This document shows positions 45,220 through 54,743 of a stretch of DNA of 64,000 nt, piece by piece; the first letter of the stretch is position 1, and every line of letters starts with the position of its first letter. The position numbers and the translations under genes were made by a program. This DNA comes from Candidatus Gastranaerophilales bacterium (GTDB lineage Bacteria; Cyanobacteriota; Vampirovibrionia; Gastranaerophilales; Gastranaerophilaceae). The notes below the pieces were generated by a model. It had not been told where the DNA came from. It searched no databases and worked only from the letters and a program-made list of their open reading frames with translations. Where the stretch lies: contig JAQUVW010000001.1 in NCBI GenBank assembly GCA_028693235.1, positions 284,616 through 348,615 on the forward strand, written 5' to 3'.

Positions 45220-46131
45220 TGAGGCGTTGTAATTTTTTGCAAATTCAATATCTCTTATAATTTGAGATTTGAGTTGTTGAACATCGAAAAATTTGACTTC
45301 GTTCCTGATTTTTGTCACAAAGGATATTTTGATATTTTTATCATAAATGTCCTCTCCAAAATCTAATAAATGAGCTTCTCCGATAAGTTTTAATTCGTCA
45401 CTCACGGTTGGTCTGTAGCCATAGTTTAAAACAGATTTGTAGATTTTGTTATTTACTTCGATATTAGCAATATAAACTCCTGAAGGGAGTTCTGTTATTT
45501 GGTCCGGATAGACAAAATTAGCAGTCGGGAAATCAAGTTTTCGTCCCAATTTTTGTCCTTGAATTACCTTTGCTTTGATAAAGAAATTGTAGCCCAAGAG
45601 TTTGTTTGCGAGTTCTAAATTGCCACAAGATAGGGCATTTCTTATTGAGGAACTGCTTGTTATTATGTTGTTGCAGGTAATTGGAGGAATTTCAAAATAT
45701 CTATAGTTATATTTTGTTTGAAAACTTTTTAAAAAAGAGCTGTTGCCTTGTCTGTTATGACCGAAAGAGTGATTGAATCCGGTCGTAATTGCAATTGGGG
45801 AAAAATATTTTATCAATATGTCTTTTAAATAACTTGTAGCTGATAATTTTGCTAAATAGTCATCAAAGCTTACCAAAAATACGTTGTCGACATTGAGCTT
45901 TTTGAGTATATTTATTTTGTCTTCAAGAGTAATTATTTGTTTTACCGAATTTTTTGTAATATAGCTCATAGGATGTTCTTTAAATATTACAATTCCTGAT
46001 TCAGCGTTATTTTCTTTTGCAAAATTAACTGCAGTTTTTATGACAACTTTATGTCCTTCATGTAAACCGTCAAAAAAGCCTAAAGCAAGTGATAAATTCT
46101 TTTTTTCAATAAATTGGTTATATATTTGCAT
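45214..46131 (-). CDS. ribF: Bifunctional riboflavin kinase / FAD synthetase
   Basis: Makes FMN and FAD from riboflavin. The N-terminal FAD synthetase has ALGFFDGLHEGHKVVI and GFNHSFGHNRQGN. The C-terminal flavokinase has GRKLDFPTANF, PSGVYIANI and NYGYRPTV. It is 305 aa and full length. It supplies flavin to the two nitroreductase-family proteins in the window. It diverges from the GH13 gene. Confidence 0.94.
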   Translation of the reverse strand: MQIYNQFIEKKNLSLALGFFDGLHEGHKVVIKTAVNFAKENNAESGIVIFKEHPMSYITKNSVKQIITLEDKINILKKLNVDNVFLVSFDDYLAKLSATSYLKDILIKYFSPIAITTGFNHSFGHNRQGNSSFLKSFQTKYNYRYFEIPPITCNNIITSSSSIRNALSCGNLELANKLLGYNFFIKAKVIQGQKLGRKLDFPTANFVYPDQITELPSGVYIANIEVNNKIYKSVLNYGYRPTVSDELKLIGEAHLLDFGEDIYDKNIKISFVTKIRNEVKFFDVQQLKSQIIRDIEFAKNYNASL

Positions 46132-46265
46132 ATTACAATTATATTAGAAACTTTTTTGAAGCGTAAAAGTTAATATAACTTTATATAATTGTCAAAGTCA
46201 AGCAAAACATGAATAATTAGAGTGTTTAATACTAATGTGTGTTTTAAAATAGTTGGAGTAAGTAT

Positions 46266-48497
46266 ATGATTGTATATAACAGTCCCTTAATTTCGAGAAA
46301 CTTAATGTATACATCAAAACAAAAAGAATCAAAAACTGAAAATAATTTGTCCCATGCTCAGCGTAATATGACGAAATGCCCCACCGGAATGAAAATGGGC
46401 ATATACAACGGTGTACCGTTTTGCTCTTTAATTCAAGATCACCAAAGCTGGGGTGCTTCTGTCGAGAAAAATAAAAAAGTTAATTTCAAGATTGCGACTT
46501 TTTCTGATGCTAAAAATGTTTCAGTTGAGCTAAAAGCCAAAGGTGAAGAACCGAAGATTATTCCACTAAAAAATAAAGGTGAAGGCGTTTTTCAAAGCAC
46601 TGTCAATCCTGATGTAGCAAAAGCAGGTGACCGTTATCGTTTTCTTATTGATAGAGAAGGTAAAAAGATAGAAAAGGTTCGTGACCCTTACTCTATGAAA
46701 CAAGATTCTTTATCTCAATGGTCGATAATATATGACCATAATGATTATGACTGGAAAGATACAACTTGGATGAAGAATAAAAATGATGCAAAAATAAGCA
46801 GACGAGCTAATGCTGAAAATCATTTGAAACCAATTTCTGACTTAAAAATATACGAAGCTCATATCGGAACAATGACTGATGAGGGCTCTTTTGAAGCTGC
46901 AAAAAAACAACTTGATAAAATAGCTAAAGATAAAAAATTCAATGCGGTTGAATTTATGCCTGTTGAGAATACTTATGGCTACAACTGGGGCTATGACGGC
47001 GTTGATAAATTTGCACCTAATCACACAATGGGCGACCCTGACAAGTTAAAAGAGTTGATTGACCACGCTCATTCTTTGAATTTGAACGTTATTATGGACA
47101 TGGTTCCAAACCATTTGGGTCCTGATATTCCTGATTTGCAAAATGCCGGTCCATACACTGACGGTACAAATGCTTTCGGTTACAAAATGAATTATGAAAG
47201 ATGCGACAATAAATATGTACGTGAATATATCTCAAATGCAGCATTGAATTGGGCTACAAACTATCACTGTGATGGTTTGCGTTTGGATATGACGAAATTC
47301 ATGGACTCTGATTTTACAATGAAGCAAATCGTAGCAGAGCTCAACTATCACTCACCTGATACTTTCTTGATTGCTGAAGACGGCAGAGATAACGACGCTC
47401 GTGTTACTCGTCCTTTTTCAAATCAGGAAAAATATGAAAATCAGCATGAACATTGTGCATTTATAGGCAAAATCGCAAATAATCAAGTGTCTTTGGAAAA
47501 CTTGGGCTTTGATTCTGAATGGGATTTCCCGTTCCATAAACAAATTGCTTCATCAGTTTTGGGCTCTTGGGACGGTCGCTATAGAAATATGGAAAACCTT
47601 GATTATGCTGTTAAACACTCAGGCATGCGGGTTAAATATCCTATGAGTCATGATGAAATCGGTAATATTGACGGTACAAGATTAGTGTCAAAATTATTCC
47701 AAAAAGAAATGAATTTGTTCTATGACGTTGAAGGCGATACGCCTGCTCAAAAAGGACAAAGAACTGCCCATGCTTCTCATAATGTTGTGAAATCTTTATT
47801 AACAGGTCGTTTAGATGATATGAACAGCACCGAAAGACAAAAATTCTATCGTTCAAATCATATAAAGAAAAATTTGGATATTAATGTTATAAAAGATGCC
47901 TATGAACGCTCTATTAAACAACATAGGTTGGCTGTAGGTATGACTTATTCGGTTCCCGGACCTAAAATGATTTTCCAAGGCGATGAAGAAGGCAATCAAT
48001 CTTATTTCAAATTCTTCCGTAAATTTTCTACAGGTTATGAAAAATATTTAGAAGATAAAGGCTATGAGCCAGGCGAGAAAGCATTTTTAGACTCTAAATT
48101 GAACAGTGTTAAAGTGGCAGATAAATATAAACATTACATTTCGGAAACGGCTAAATATACTGAAGATTTGAACAATATTATGGCTGAAAACCCTGCTCTT
48201 GAAAGCGGTGTTGTTGTGAATACTGTCACCCATCCTTTATCTGAGCTTCATGCTACTCATTGCAAAAAAGACAAAAATGAAATTTTTAGTATTTCAAATT
48301 TCAAAAATGAAGCCTATTATAAAGATTATGGAATCCAATTCCCTCGTGGAAAATGGGTCGAAATAAGCAACACTGATGACAAAAAATATGGTGGTTCCGG
48401 TGACTTTAAAAATGATGTGATTATTTCAGATGGAAAGAAAACCTCTGATTTATCAATTCCTGAGTATGGAATGATTTATTTCAAAAAAGTTGATTAA
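46266..48497 (+). CDS. GH13 alpha-glucan enzyme, branching-enzyme type
   Basis: 743 aa. An N-terminal extension (Cys-flanked CPTGMKMGIYNGVPFC), then a CBM48-like module (about 60-150) and a GH13 barrel. Catalytic residues are visible: nucleophile Asp in DGLRLDMTKF (about 340), acid/base Glu in IAEDGRDND (about 370) and stabiliser Asp in SHDEIGN (about 460). The layout resembles glycogen branching enzymes or TreZ-type malto-oligosyltrehalose hydrolases. Branching seems likelier given the GH57 enzyme at 20.0 kb. GGAG precedes the ATG. No glgA/glgC lies nearby. Confidence 0.88.
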   Translation: MIVYNSPLISRNLMYTSKQKESKTENNLSHAQRNMTKCPTGMKMGIYNGVPFCSLIQDHQSWGASVEKNKKVNFKIATFSDAKNVSVELKAKGEEPKIIPLKNKGEGVFQSTVNPDVAKAGDRYRFLIDREGKKIEKVRDPYSMKQDSLSQWSIIYDHNDYDWKDTTWMKNKNDAKISRRANAENHLKPISDLKIYEAHIGTMTDEGSFEAAKKQLDKIAKDKKFNAVEFMPVENTYGYNWGYDGVDKFAPNHTMGDPDKLKELIDHAHSLNLNVIMDMVPNHLGPDIPDLQNAGPYTDGTNAFGYKMNYERCDNKYVREYISNAALNWATNYHCDGLRLDMTKFMDSDFTMKQIVAELNYHSPDTFLIAEDGRDNDARVTRPFSNQEKYENQHEHCAFIGKIANNQVSLENLGFDSEWDFPFHKQIASSVLGSWDGRYRNMENLDYAVKHSGMRVKYPMSHDEIGNIDGTRLVSKLFQKEMNLFYDVEGDTPAQKGQRTAHASHNVVKSLLTGRLDDMNSTERQKFYRSNHIKKNLDINVIKDAYERSIKQHRLAVGMTYSVPGPKMIFQGDEEGNQSYFKFFRKFSTGYEKYLEDKGYEPGEKAFLDSKLNSVKVADKYKHYISETAKYTEDLNNIMAENPALESGVVVNTVTHPLSELHATHCKKDKNEIFSISNFKNEAYYKDYGIQFPRGKWVEISNTDDKKYGGSGDFKNDVIISDGKKTSDLSIPEYGMIYFKKVD

Positions 48498-48500
48498 AAC

Positions 48501-48528
48501 AAAAAAGCATACTGATGTATGCTTTTTT
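48501..48528. terminator. Bidirectional terminator between GH13 and DUF1292 genes
   Basis: Perfect 12-bp stem AAAAAAGCATAC/GTATGCTTTTTT with a TGAT loop and T-runs on both strands. Confidence 0.92.
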
Positions 48529-48546
48529 TATTGATAAAAAACTCAA

Positions 48547-48843
48547 TTATTCTGCGTCTTCAGCGTCTTCGTCTTCTTCGTCCATATTTTGGATAAGTTC
48601 TACGATTTTGTTGAACTCGTCGTCATCTTCAATTGCTTCAAAAACGAATTCATCGCCTTCTTTTTTCAATCTCATAAGTACAACTTCAGAATCATCATCT
48701 TTTTCGTTAAACTCATCAATTGGAAGTAACAAGCCATATTCAACTTCGTCAACTTCTACAATATCAATCAATTCAAATTTAACTACATTACCTTCTTCGT
48801 CCAAAGTTTCAATGATTTGTTCATTTTCATCTTGTTTAGTCAT
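48547..48843 (-). CDS. DUF1292 family acidic protein
   Basis: 98 aa, strongly acidic with an Asp/Glu tail. The core ...EGNVVKFELIDIVEVDEVEYGLLLPID... matches the DUF1292 (YrzB-like) pattern. In Firmicutes this small family commonly lies beside the ruvX/yrrK gene, as here (7-nt gap). Function unknown; it is the last gene of the zinc-finger-HEAT-ruvX operon. Confidence 0.88.
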   Translation of the reverse strand: MTKQDENEQIIETLDEEGNVVKFELIDIVEVDEVEYGLLLPIDEFNEKDDDSEVVLMRLKKEGDEFVFEAIEDDDEFNKIVELIQNMDEEDEDAEDAE

Positions 48844-48850
48844 TTGATGC

Positions 48851-49252
48851 TCACTTTCTATCTAAATATTGTTGCAAAATTATGCAGGCACTTTTTAAAT
48901 CAACAAGCTGTTTATTTCGTGTGTATTTTTTTCCTTGAAGAGCGAGTATGTTTTCAGCTTGTTTACTTGTAAGTCGTTCGTCTTCAAATATAATTTCAAA
49001 TTCTTCAAAGTTTTTTGAAAAATCCATACAGTCGTGGGCTTGCTCGCCAATCGTGTTGTTCATGTGTTTAGGTAGCCCGATTATTATTTTATTTATGTCG
49101 TTATTATGACAGATTTCTTTAATCTTTGCTATAGCTTCAGGTTCCGGCTCTCGACTAATTGTTTCTACAGGTTGTGCGGTAAACAGCAATGCGTCACTCA
49201 TTGATATGCCGATTCTTTTGCTTCCTACATCTAATCCTAAAACTCTGTTCAT
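48851..49252 (-). CDS. ruvX: Putative pre-16S rRNA nuclease / Holliday junction resolvase-like YqgF
   Basis: RNase H-fold nuclease. VLGLDVGSKRIGIS carries the first catalytic Asp, IIIGLPKHMNNT the middle motif and FEDERLTSKQAENIL the Asp/Glu-rich later motif. Family members process 16S rRNA 5' ends. I chose the ATG at 49252, which overlaps the upstream stop as ATGA, over a TTG four codons earlier; this gives 133 aa. Confidence 0.93.
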   Translation of the reverse strand: MNRVLGLDVGSKRIGISMSDALLFTAQPVETISREPEPEAIAKIKEICHNNDINKIIIGLPKHMNNTIGEQAHDCMDFSKNFEEFEIIFEDERLTSKQAENILALQGKKYTRNKQLVDLKSACIILQQYLDRK

Positions 49253-50889
49253 TCTTTTGTCCAATTCATTTCAATGTCTTTTATTATTTTTTCGATGTGT
49301 TTTAAAGAGATTTGTTTATTTTCAGTATTTTTTTTGGCTCTGAATATATTTGTGCTAAAAATTGTGTCTTTGGTATTTTGTTTAGTCAAAATTAAAAATT
49401 CGTAAACAGAGCGTTTGATGATGCTGTCTTTTAGCTTTTCAAATTGCTTAGTGCTGATACAAAGAGAGGCAATTAGTTTTGCGTCGCTTTGAGAAACCGA
49501 TGTATCCAGCAAGTATGCTGTGTTGTTAATTCGGTCGATAAGGTCGTTTAAAGTTTCTTTATCCCAAATTTCTGTATTATTTTCAGAGAGAGATTTTTCA
49601 ATTTTTTCTAAAGAAATTGTTTCATCAGATATATAATCATTCAGAAGCTTTGATAAAGTTTGATTATCAGAGGGAGAGAAGAACCATTTGTCAAAAAATC
49701 CTGCTTCAAATAGGTATTCAAAATCATTATCTGATAACTCTTTTTTTTCAATGTTGTTTTTAACATAGTCACTGATTGACAAGTCCTTATTTTCAATGTC
49801 TTTCAGTAAAACGCTCCAGCAAACAAATTCATAAGAAATGGCGTTTACATTTTTATCAGCTTTTATCAAGGCATTGTTTATAATTGTTTTACAATATTCT
49901 GGAGAAACCGCAATTTTGGGCTCGTTTTTTGAAAATCGTTCAATAATTCTGAGCATTTCTTCTTCTGTTAAGAAATTAAAACCGAAGCAGTCTACAATTC
50001 CATCAGTTGGGTTTATGACAATGGCTGCAAGTTGGCGGGATTCGTCATCTCGGGCTCTCCCGATAATTATAGCTTGGTTGTTGTGACCATCTGGCATAGT
50101 TGTGTAACAAGCTTCAATAGTTGAATCTTTTAGAATCTTTTTATAAAATTCGAGGGATTTTTCTTTTGTAGCACCCGATAGTTTTAAAAGGTTGGAGCTT
50201 TTTTTGCAAAGAGATAAGATTTCCGCATCTTTTGTGTGTTTTTGTAAAAACTCAATGGCATCAAGCGGTATAAATGATTTTGTGTCGCCGATAATTTCAA
50301 GAGCACGCTTTTGGATTTCGGGGCTGAAATTAAAGAACAAAACAGGATAAAGTACATTTGCCAATGTATCACCTGTATAATCATCGCCTAAAGAGTTTAT
50401 GAGGGTCATTTTGTCGTTATCGGGTAATGAGTGCAAAAAATCTAAAAAATCTATTTGGGTTTCCGGGTTAACGATGGCAAATTCAAGTAATTTTTTAGTA
50501 TCTTCTGCCAGAATTGAATCAGGGTCATCAAAGTAGCTGAAAAATTTATCATAATCGACAGGTGAACCGATATCTTTCAAAACTTTTACGAGTTGATATT
50601 TCAATTCATCAGACACGCTTGTTGAGCCTAACATTTCGAGAGCTTTATCTTTAAGATAATCAGTCGGAACAGTTTCTGCCATAGTGGCTTTCAGAACCAA
50701 AGAATAGCTATCAGGAGCTTTTGCCAGTTCTTTAACAAGAATTTCGAATAATGTTTCTTTATCTTCAATGTCTTTAATTTGAGTAATTTGTTCAAAGAAA
50801 TAAGTTGGAGTAAGCGGCTTTTGTCTTTTTAAATCTGACATTACGGACAAAACTTTAGCTCTTATTTGAAGTTTGTTGAGTTTTTGCAT
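49249..50889 (-). CDS. Helical (HEAT-like) protein of unknown function
   Basis: 546 aa from the ATG at 50889, which has GGAG about 11 nt upstream. The N-terminal ~270 residues form paired amphipathic helices with D-P and L-x3-L patterns suggesting HEAT-type repeats. A middle alpha/beta segment (CYTTMPDGHNNQAIIIGRARDD, VDCFGFNFLTEEE) separates them from an acidic helical C-terminus. Overlapped by ruvX (ATGA) and following the zinc-finger gene by 1 nt, so the three are co-expressed. No catalytic motif seen. Confidence 0.75.
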   Translation of the reverse strand: MQKLNKLQIRAKVLSVMSDLKRQKPLTPTYFFEQITQIKDIEDKETLFEILVKELAKAPDSYSLVLKATMAETVPTDYLKDKALEMLGSTSVSDELKYQLVKVLKDIGSPVDYDKFFSYFDDPDSILAEDTKKLLEFAIVNPETQIDFLDFLHSLPDNDKMTLINSLGDDYTGDTLANVLYPVLFFNFSPEIQKRALEIIGDTKSFIPLDAIEFLQKHTKDAEILSLCKKSSNLLKLSGATKEKSLEFYKKILKDSTIEACYTTMPDGHNNQAIIIGRARDDESRQLAAIVINPTDGIVDCFGFNFLTEEEMLRIIERFSKNEPKIAVSPEYCKTIINNALIKADKNVNAISYEFVCWSVLLKDIENKDLSISDYVKNNIEKKELSDNDFEYLFEAGFFDKWFFSPSDNQTLSKLLNDYISDETISLEKIEKSLSENNTEIWDKETLNDLIDRINNTAYLLDTSVSQSDAKLIASLCISTKQFEKLKDSIIKRSVYEFLILTKQNTKDTIFSTNIFRAKKNTENKQISLKHIEKIIKDIEMNWTKE

Positions 50890-50890
50890 T

Positions 50891-51190
50891 TTAGACTTTG
50901 CTCCAGAATATATCGAGAATTTTTTGAGCCTCGCCTGAAGGCATTTTATCGTCAAGAATAAGGTATTGAACGGCAATCATTGTACATTCTGAACAAATGT
51001 TAACCCCCGGACCTTGGACCATTTTTACCACTTGAGTATTGGGTCTGCCGCAAAAACTACAATATACGATTTCGTTGTTTTGTTGATTATCATTTTGGTT
51101 TATTTCTTTGGCTTTGTGCTCTTTAGCTTTGTGCTCTTTAGCTTTGTCTCTCATATTGGTTAAAGATACAATTTTTTCATCGTCGCTCAT
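50891..51190 (-). CDS. Stand-alone ClpX-type C4 zinc-finger protein
   Basis: 99 aa. A Lys/Glu/His-rich N-terminus has a short direct repeat (KEHKA twice). The C-terminal half is a ClpX N-domain-like zinc finger: CSFCGRPNTQVVKMVQGPG and CSECTMIAVQYL give C-x2-C...C-x2-C ligands. The AAA+ part of ClpX is absent. The finger in ClpX dimerises and binds adaptors or substrates; here it may act as an adaptor. First gene of the operon with the HEAT-like protein, ruvX and DUF1292. Confidence 0.85.
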   Translation of the reverse strand: MSDDEKIVSLTNMRDKAKEHKAKEHKAKEINQNDNQQNNEIVYCSFCGRPNTQVVKMVQGPGVNICSECTMIAVQYLILDDKMPSGEAQKILDIFWSKV

Positions 51191-51297
51191 TATAACTTAT
51201 CCATAAAAATTCTACATTAACCATTGTATCTTATTTTGTAGATATTGCAAAATTTTATAAAGTTATTTAAAATAACAATATTGAGAGGATATACTGC

Positions 51298-51867
51298 ATG
51301 AAAAAAATAGTCTTATTAATGACAATTCTGTTTGTTTCAGTTTTAACTACAGCGTGTATAAATAATTTTGCGGTGCAAGAGTTAAATAATAAAGCACAAG
51401 AATATATGAATGCAGGCGATAACCAAAAAGCGATTTGTCGTTTAAAATCCAGTCTTGATTTAGATAATAATATGTACGAAACCCATTATAATTTAGCTGT
51501 GGCTTATATTGCTGAAAAGAACTATGAAGATGCGGTAGCGTCATTAAATAATGTTTTGAAATTGAAACCTGATTTTGTAGATGCTTATTATTCATTGGGA
51601 ATAGCTTATGAAGAAGAAGCTTATAAGTTAATCAATGGTGAAGACGATAAAGATGTTGAAACAAAAGCCGCTTCTTCGTCCAAAAAACCTGTTGATGCAG
51701 AAGAAGTTTGTGTTTTGATTACAAAATCTATTGAAAACTATAATAATTATTTGACTAAAAAAATAGATGCAACTGATGGTGATAAAGTTAATGAACGTAT
51801 TAGTGCATTAAACCAAGAGCTTAAAAAATATAACCAACAACAAGTTGTACCAACTCAGGAGCAATAA
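51298..51867 (+). CDS. TPR-repeat lipoprotein
   Basis: Signal peptide with lipobox LTTAC (Cys about residue 20), followed by three or so tetratricopeptide repeats (ALYNKAQEYMNAGDNQKAICRL-like; HYNLAVAYIAEKNYEDAVAS, YYSLGIAYEEEA). 189 aa. First gene of a + strand operon in which its stop overlaps the lgt start by one base, so a lipoprotein gene is coupled to the enzyme that lipidates it. Interaction partner unknown. Confidence 0.88.
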   Translation: MKKIVLLMTILFVSVLTTACINNFAVQELNNKAQEYMNAGDNQKAICRLKSSLDLDNNMYETHYNLAVAYIAEKNYEDAVASLNNVLKLKPDFVDAYYSLGIAYEEEAYKLINGEDDKDVETKAASSSKKPVDAEEVCVLITKSIENYNNYLTKKIDATDGDKVNERISALNQELKKYNQQQVVPTQEQ

Positions 51868-52667
51868 TGTTCGCATCTCCCGGAGTGGTTGCTTTTTCGG
51901 TTTTTAATTATCCGATACACTGGTATGGAATTATCATGGCTTTGTCCATTTTGACAGGATTGTATGTGATTTCATTAATTAGGCGAAAGTTTTATGCTTC
52001 AGTTCCTGCTGATTTTGTTTTAGACTTAGCTTTTTATGTTATATTGGGTGGCGTTTTGGGTGCTCGAATTTATTATGTCTTAGCTGATTATGCCTATTAT
52101 TCAAAATTTCCGATGGATGCACTTGCTATATGGCATGGCGGTCTATCTATTCACGGTGCTATTATCGGTGGAATTACAGTTGCAGCTATTGTCGTTAAAC
52201 GATATAAACAAAACTTTCTTCAAGTGGCTGATTTGCTGGTTTATGGTCTTGTTGTGGGGCAGATAATAGGCAGATGGGGAAATTTCTTTAATTCTGAAGC
52301 TTTTGGACTTCCTTGCAGTTTGCCATGGAAATTGTTTATTCCAAAAGAGAGTAGACCTGTTGAGTTTTATAATGTTGATTTTTTTCACCCAACATTTTTA
52401 TATGAATCTTTGATAAGCATTTTTATATTTTTCATTTTGTTTTTTGTTGTTCGTAAATTAGCGAAGGGAAAAGATGGTGTTATTTTCTTTTCTTATATGA
52501 TGATGTATGGAGTGTCCCGTATTTTTGTCGAATCTATTAGAATCGATAGTGTCTTAAATCTAATGGGGCTTCCTATTGCTGTTTGGGTAAGTGTGTTGTT
52601 TCTTATTATTGGTGCTGTTGGGGTAAGCACGATTTGTAAACAATCTGAAAAACATGTGCAAATATAG
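51867..52667 (+). CDS. lgt: Prolipoprotein diacylglyceryl transferase
   Basis: Inner-membrane enzyme that moves diacylglycerol from phosphatidylglycerol to the lipobox Cys of prolipoproteins. About seven membrane helices. The Lgt signature GRWGNFFNSEAFG (conserved Arg/Asn/Glu) and IWHGGLSIHGAIIGG (His/Gly motif) are present. 266 aa, full length. Starts one base into the stop of the TPR lipoprotein (TAATG). Confidence 0.97.
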   Translation: MFASPGVVAFSVFNYPIHWYGIIMALSILTGLYVISLIRRKFYASVPADFVLDLAFYVILGGVLGARIYYVLADYAYYSKFPMDALAIWHGGLSIHGAIIGGITVAAIVVKRYKQNFLQVADLLVYGLVVGQIIGRWGNFFNSEAFGLPCSLPWKLFIPKESRPVEFYNVDFFHPTFLYESLISIFIFFILFFVVRKLAKGKDGVIFFSYMMMYGVSRIFVESIRIDSVLNLMGLPIAVWVSVLFLIIGAVGVSTICKQSEKHVQI

Positions 52668-52690
52668 CTCTTTCGGTCTATAATTGCACT

Positions 52691-53329
52691 ATGAAAAAAA
52701 GATGGATTTGGATAATTGAGCTTTTCCTTTGGGCGTTTGTTTTATTCGCCGTGTCTTTTAGTTTCGTTTTTGTAAAAGCTGTCAATGCTCAAAGAGGAAA
52801 CAGTTATTACGTATTTTTTAAGGATGTTGACGGATTAGAAAAAGGCTCTCCTGTCAGATTGATGGGGATGCAAATCGGATACGTTAAAAATATAAAAGTG
52901 TTTGATGACAAGGTCTTTATATCATTTTTGGTTACTAAAAATGGCGTAAAAGTCCCTGAACATGCAATTGCTACCGTTGAATTTTACGGGTTAGGTGGCT
53001 CAAAATCTCTGGAAATGATGCCATCAACTGAAAAATTTGCAGGTAAAGAAGATTATATCATTTCAAAAGAACCATATAGAATTAAAGACTATTATGAAGG
53101 CTCAAGTCAAATTGCTAAGTCTATTATGGAACTTTCAAGAGGTACAAGCGGTATTACTGAAGCTTCCATCGATAGAACCAGAGAACTTTTAAAGTTTAGT
53201 TCTGTTTTGGAAAAAATAAACTTCGGCGTCAAATTTGCTGAAGGAGTAGAAAATAAATTTATAGAAACTAACGATAATACCGATAATATAAAAATAGAGG
53301 GTGATTTAGATGGTGATGGAAAAGACTGA
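52691..53329 (+). CDS. MCE/MlaD-domain membrane protein
   Basis: N-terminal membrane helix (about 6-29) then one MCE domain (about 37-117: YYVFFKDVDGLEKGSPVRLMGMQIG), a lipid-carrier fold. C-terminal ~90 residues are a helical tail. 212 aa, with one domain. MCE proteins shuttle phospholipid across the periplasm with an ABC transporter; no MlaEF-like genes are adjacent. Its 3' end overlaps upp by 20 bp. Confidence 0.88.
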   Translation: MKKRWIWIIELFLWAFVLFAVSFSFVFVKAVNAQRGNSYYVFFKDVDGLEKGSPVRLMGMQIGYVKNIKVFDDKVFISFLVTKNGVKVPEHAIATVEFYGLGGSKSLEMMPSTEKFAGKEDYIISKEPYRIKDYYEGSSQIAKSIMELSRGTSGITEASIDRTRELLKFSSVLEKINFGVKFAEGVENKFIETNDNTDNIKIEGDLDGDGKD

Positions 53330-53984
53330 TAACGAAAATTTAGTTATATGCTCTCACCCATTGTGTCAGCATAATTTAAGTATAATAAGAGATAAAAAAA
53401 CTTCTGCAGAGGTTTTTAGAAATGCGGTAAAAAGGATTACATATTTGCTTTTTTATGCAGCTACTGAAGACTTAGAGCTTGAGTGTGTTGATGTTGAAAC
53501 TCCGCTTCAAAAATGTGAATCAAAGATTTTGAAACGAGATAAAAATATTATTATAGCTCCTATTTTGAGAGCAGGGCTTATTTTTTCATCAATAGCGGCT
53601 GAAATTATGCCACATGTTAGCATTCAACATATTGGTATGTATCGTGATGAAAAAACATTGCAGCCTATTTGGTATTACAACAAAATTCCGATTGAGATAG
53701 AAAATCCTGAAAACAATATTATTCTAATCCTTGATCCGATGCTTGCTACCGGCAATTCAGCGATTGAAGCTATAAAACTGTTTGTAAATAAAAAAATTCC
53801 TCAGAAAAATATAAAATTTGTGAATTTGATTAGTGCCCCTGAGGGATTGAAAAAAGTTCATGATGTTTATCCTGATGTTAAAATTATTACAGCACATGTT
53901 GATAATTCATTAAACAATAACGGCTATATTCTTCCGGGATTAGGAGATGCTGGTGATAGAATTTTTAATACTTTAGAGGATTAA
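53310..53984 (+). CDS. upp: Uracil phosphoribosyltransferase
   Basis: Salvages uracil with PRPP to UMP. APILRAGLIF, HIGMYRDEKTLQPIWYYNKIP and the PRPP-binding loop LDPMLATGNSA are visible, with SAPEGLKKV and the C-terminal GYILPGLGDAGDR. 224 aa. The ATG at 53310 (GAGGG 9 nt upstream) lies inside the MCE gene; an ATG two codons later is an alternative. Part of the 51.3-56.0 kb operon with pgeF. Confidence 0.95.
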   Translation: MVMEKTDNENLVICSHPLCQHNLSIIRDKKTSAEVFRNAVKRITYLLFYAATEDLELECVDVETPLQKCESKILKRDKNIIIAPILRAGLIFSSIAAEIMPHVSIQHIGMYRDEKTLQPIWYYNKIPIEIENPENNIILILDPMLATGNSAIEAIKLFVNKKIPQKNIKFVNLISAPEGLKKVHDVYPDVKIITAHVDNSLNNNGYILPGLGDAGDRIFNTLED

Positions 53985-54722
53985 ATGTTTTATTTTGATT
54001 CTTTCTATGGTAAAAAAGTTTTAAAATCTACATTATTAGACGGTGTAGAACACTTTTTTACAACCAGAGAATTTCCGCTGACCTCTGCAGCAAGAGAAGA
54101 TTTGAAAGATATTTGTGAAGATAACAGAAAATTTTTATGTGAAAAATTTAATATTCCGTCTTCTGGTTTGTTGACCGCAAATCAAATTCATTCAGCAAAT
54201 ATTTTACATTATGACGGAGAACACAGCTTTTATGACAATTGTGATGCGGTGATTTCCAGTAAAAAAAACACTGCGATATTGCTTAATTTTGCTGATTGTA
54301 CGCCTGTTATTTTGTATGATAAGGTTAATAATGTTGCAGCTGTAGTTCATGCCGGTTGGCGAGGTACTGCTCAAAATATTGCAGCTAAAACCGTAGATGC
54401 AATTTGCTCCTATTATGGCTCAAAACCTGAAGATATAGTTGCGGTAATCGGACCGGCTATTTCAAAATGTTGTTTTGAAACATCAGAAGATGTCTTTGAA
54501 AAACTTGTACCCTCGCATGACGATAAATATTTCTATTATGATTCATCTTTAAACAAGTATTTTGTTGATTTAAAATTGTTGAATGAAAAACAATTATTAG
54601 ACAAGGGACTAAAAAATATTGATATATGCGACTATTGCACAGTTTGTATGTCTGATATATTTTTTTCATATAGAAAAGAAAAAGGAATTACCGCAAGGCA
54701 TAGTGCCGTTATAAAGTTATAA
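53985..54722 (+). CDS. pgeF: Laccase-domain purine nucleoside phosphorylase / polyphenol oxidase (PgeF/YfiH)
   Basis: Multicopper-oxidase-unrelated LACC1 fold. LTANQIHSANI, LNFADCTPVILYD, AVVHAGWRGTAQNIAA (His/Cys metal ligands), IGPAISKCCFETSEDV and YRKEKGITARHSAVI are typical. 245 aa. Starts immediately after upp, so both belong to nucleobase/nucleoside handling. Family activities include adenosine/inosine phosphorolysis and peptidoglycan-precursor editing. Confidence 0.92.
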   Translation: MFYFDSFYGKKVLKSTLLDGVEHFFTTREFPLTSAAREDLKDICEDNRKFLCEKFNIPSSGLLTANQIHSANILHYDGEHSFYDNCDAVISSKKNTAILLNFADCTPVILYDKVNNVAAVVHAGWRGTAQNIAAKTVDAICSYYGSKPEDIVAVIGPAISKCCFETSEDVFEKLVPSHDDKYFYYDSSLNKYFVDLKLLNEKQLLDKGLKNIDICDYCTVCMSDIFFSYRKEKGITARHSAVIKL

Positions 54723-54743
54723 TCACATAAAAGAGGAAGATTA

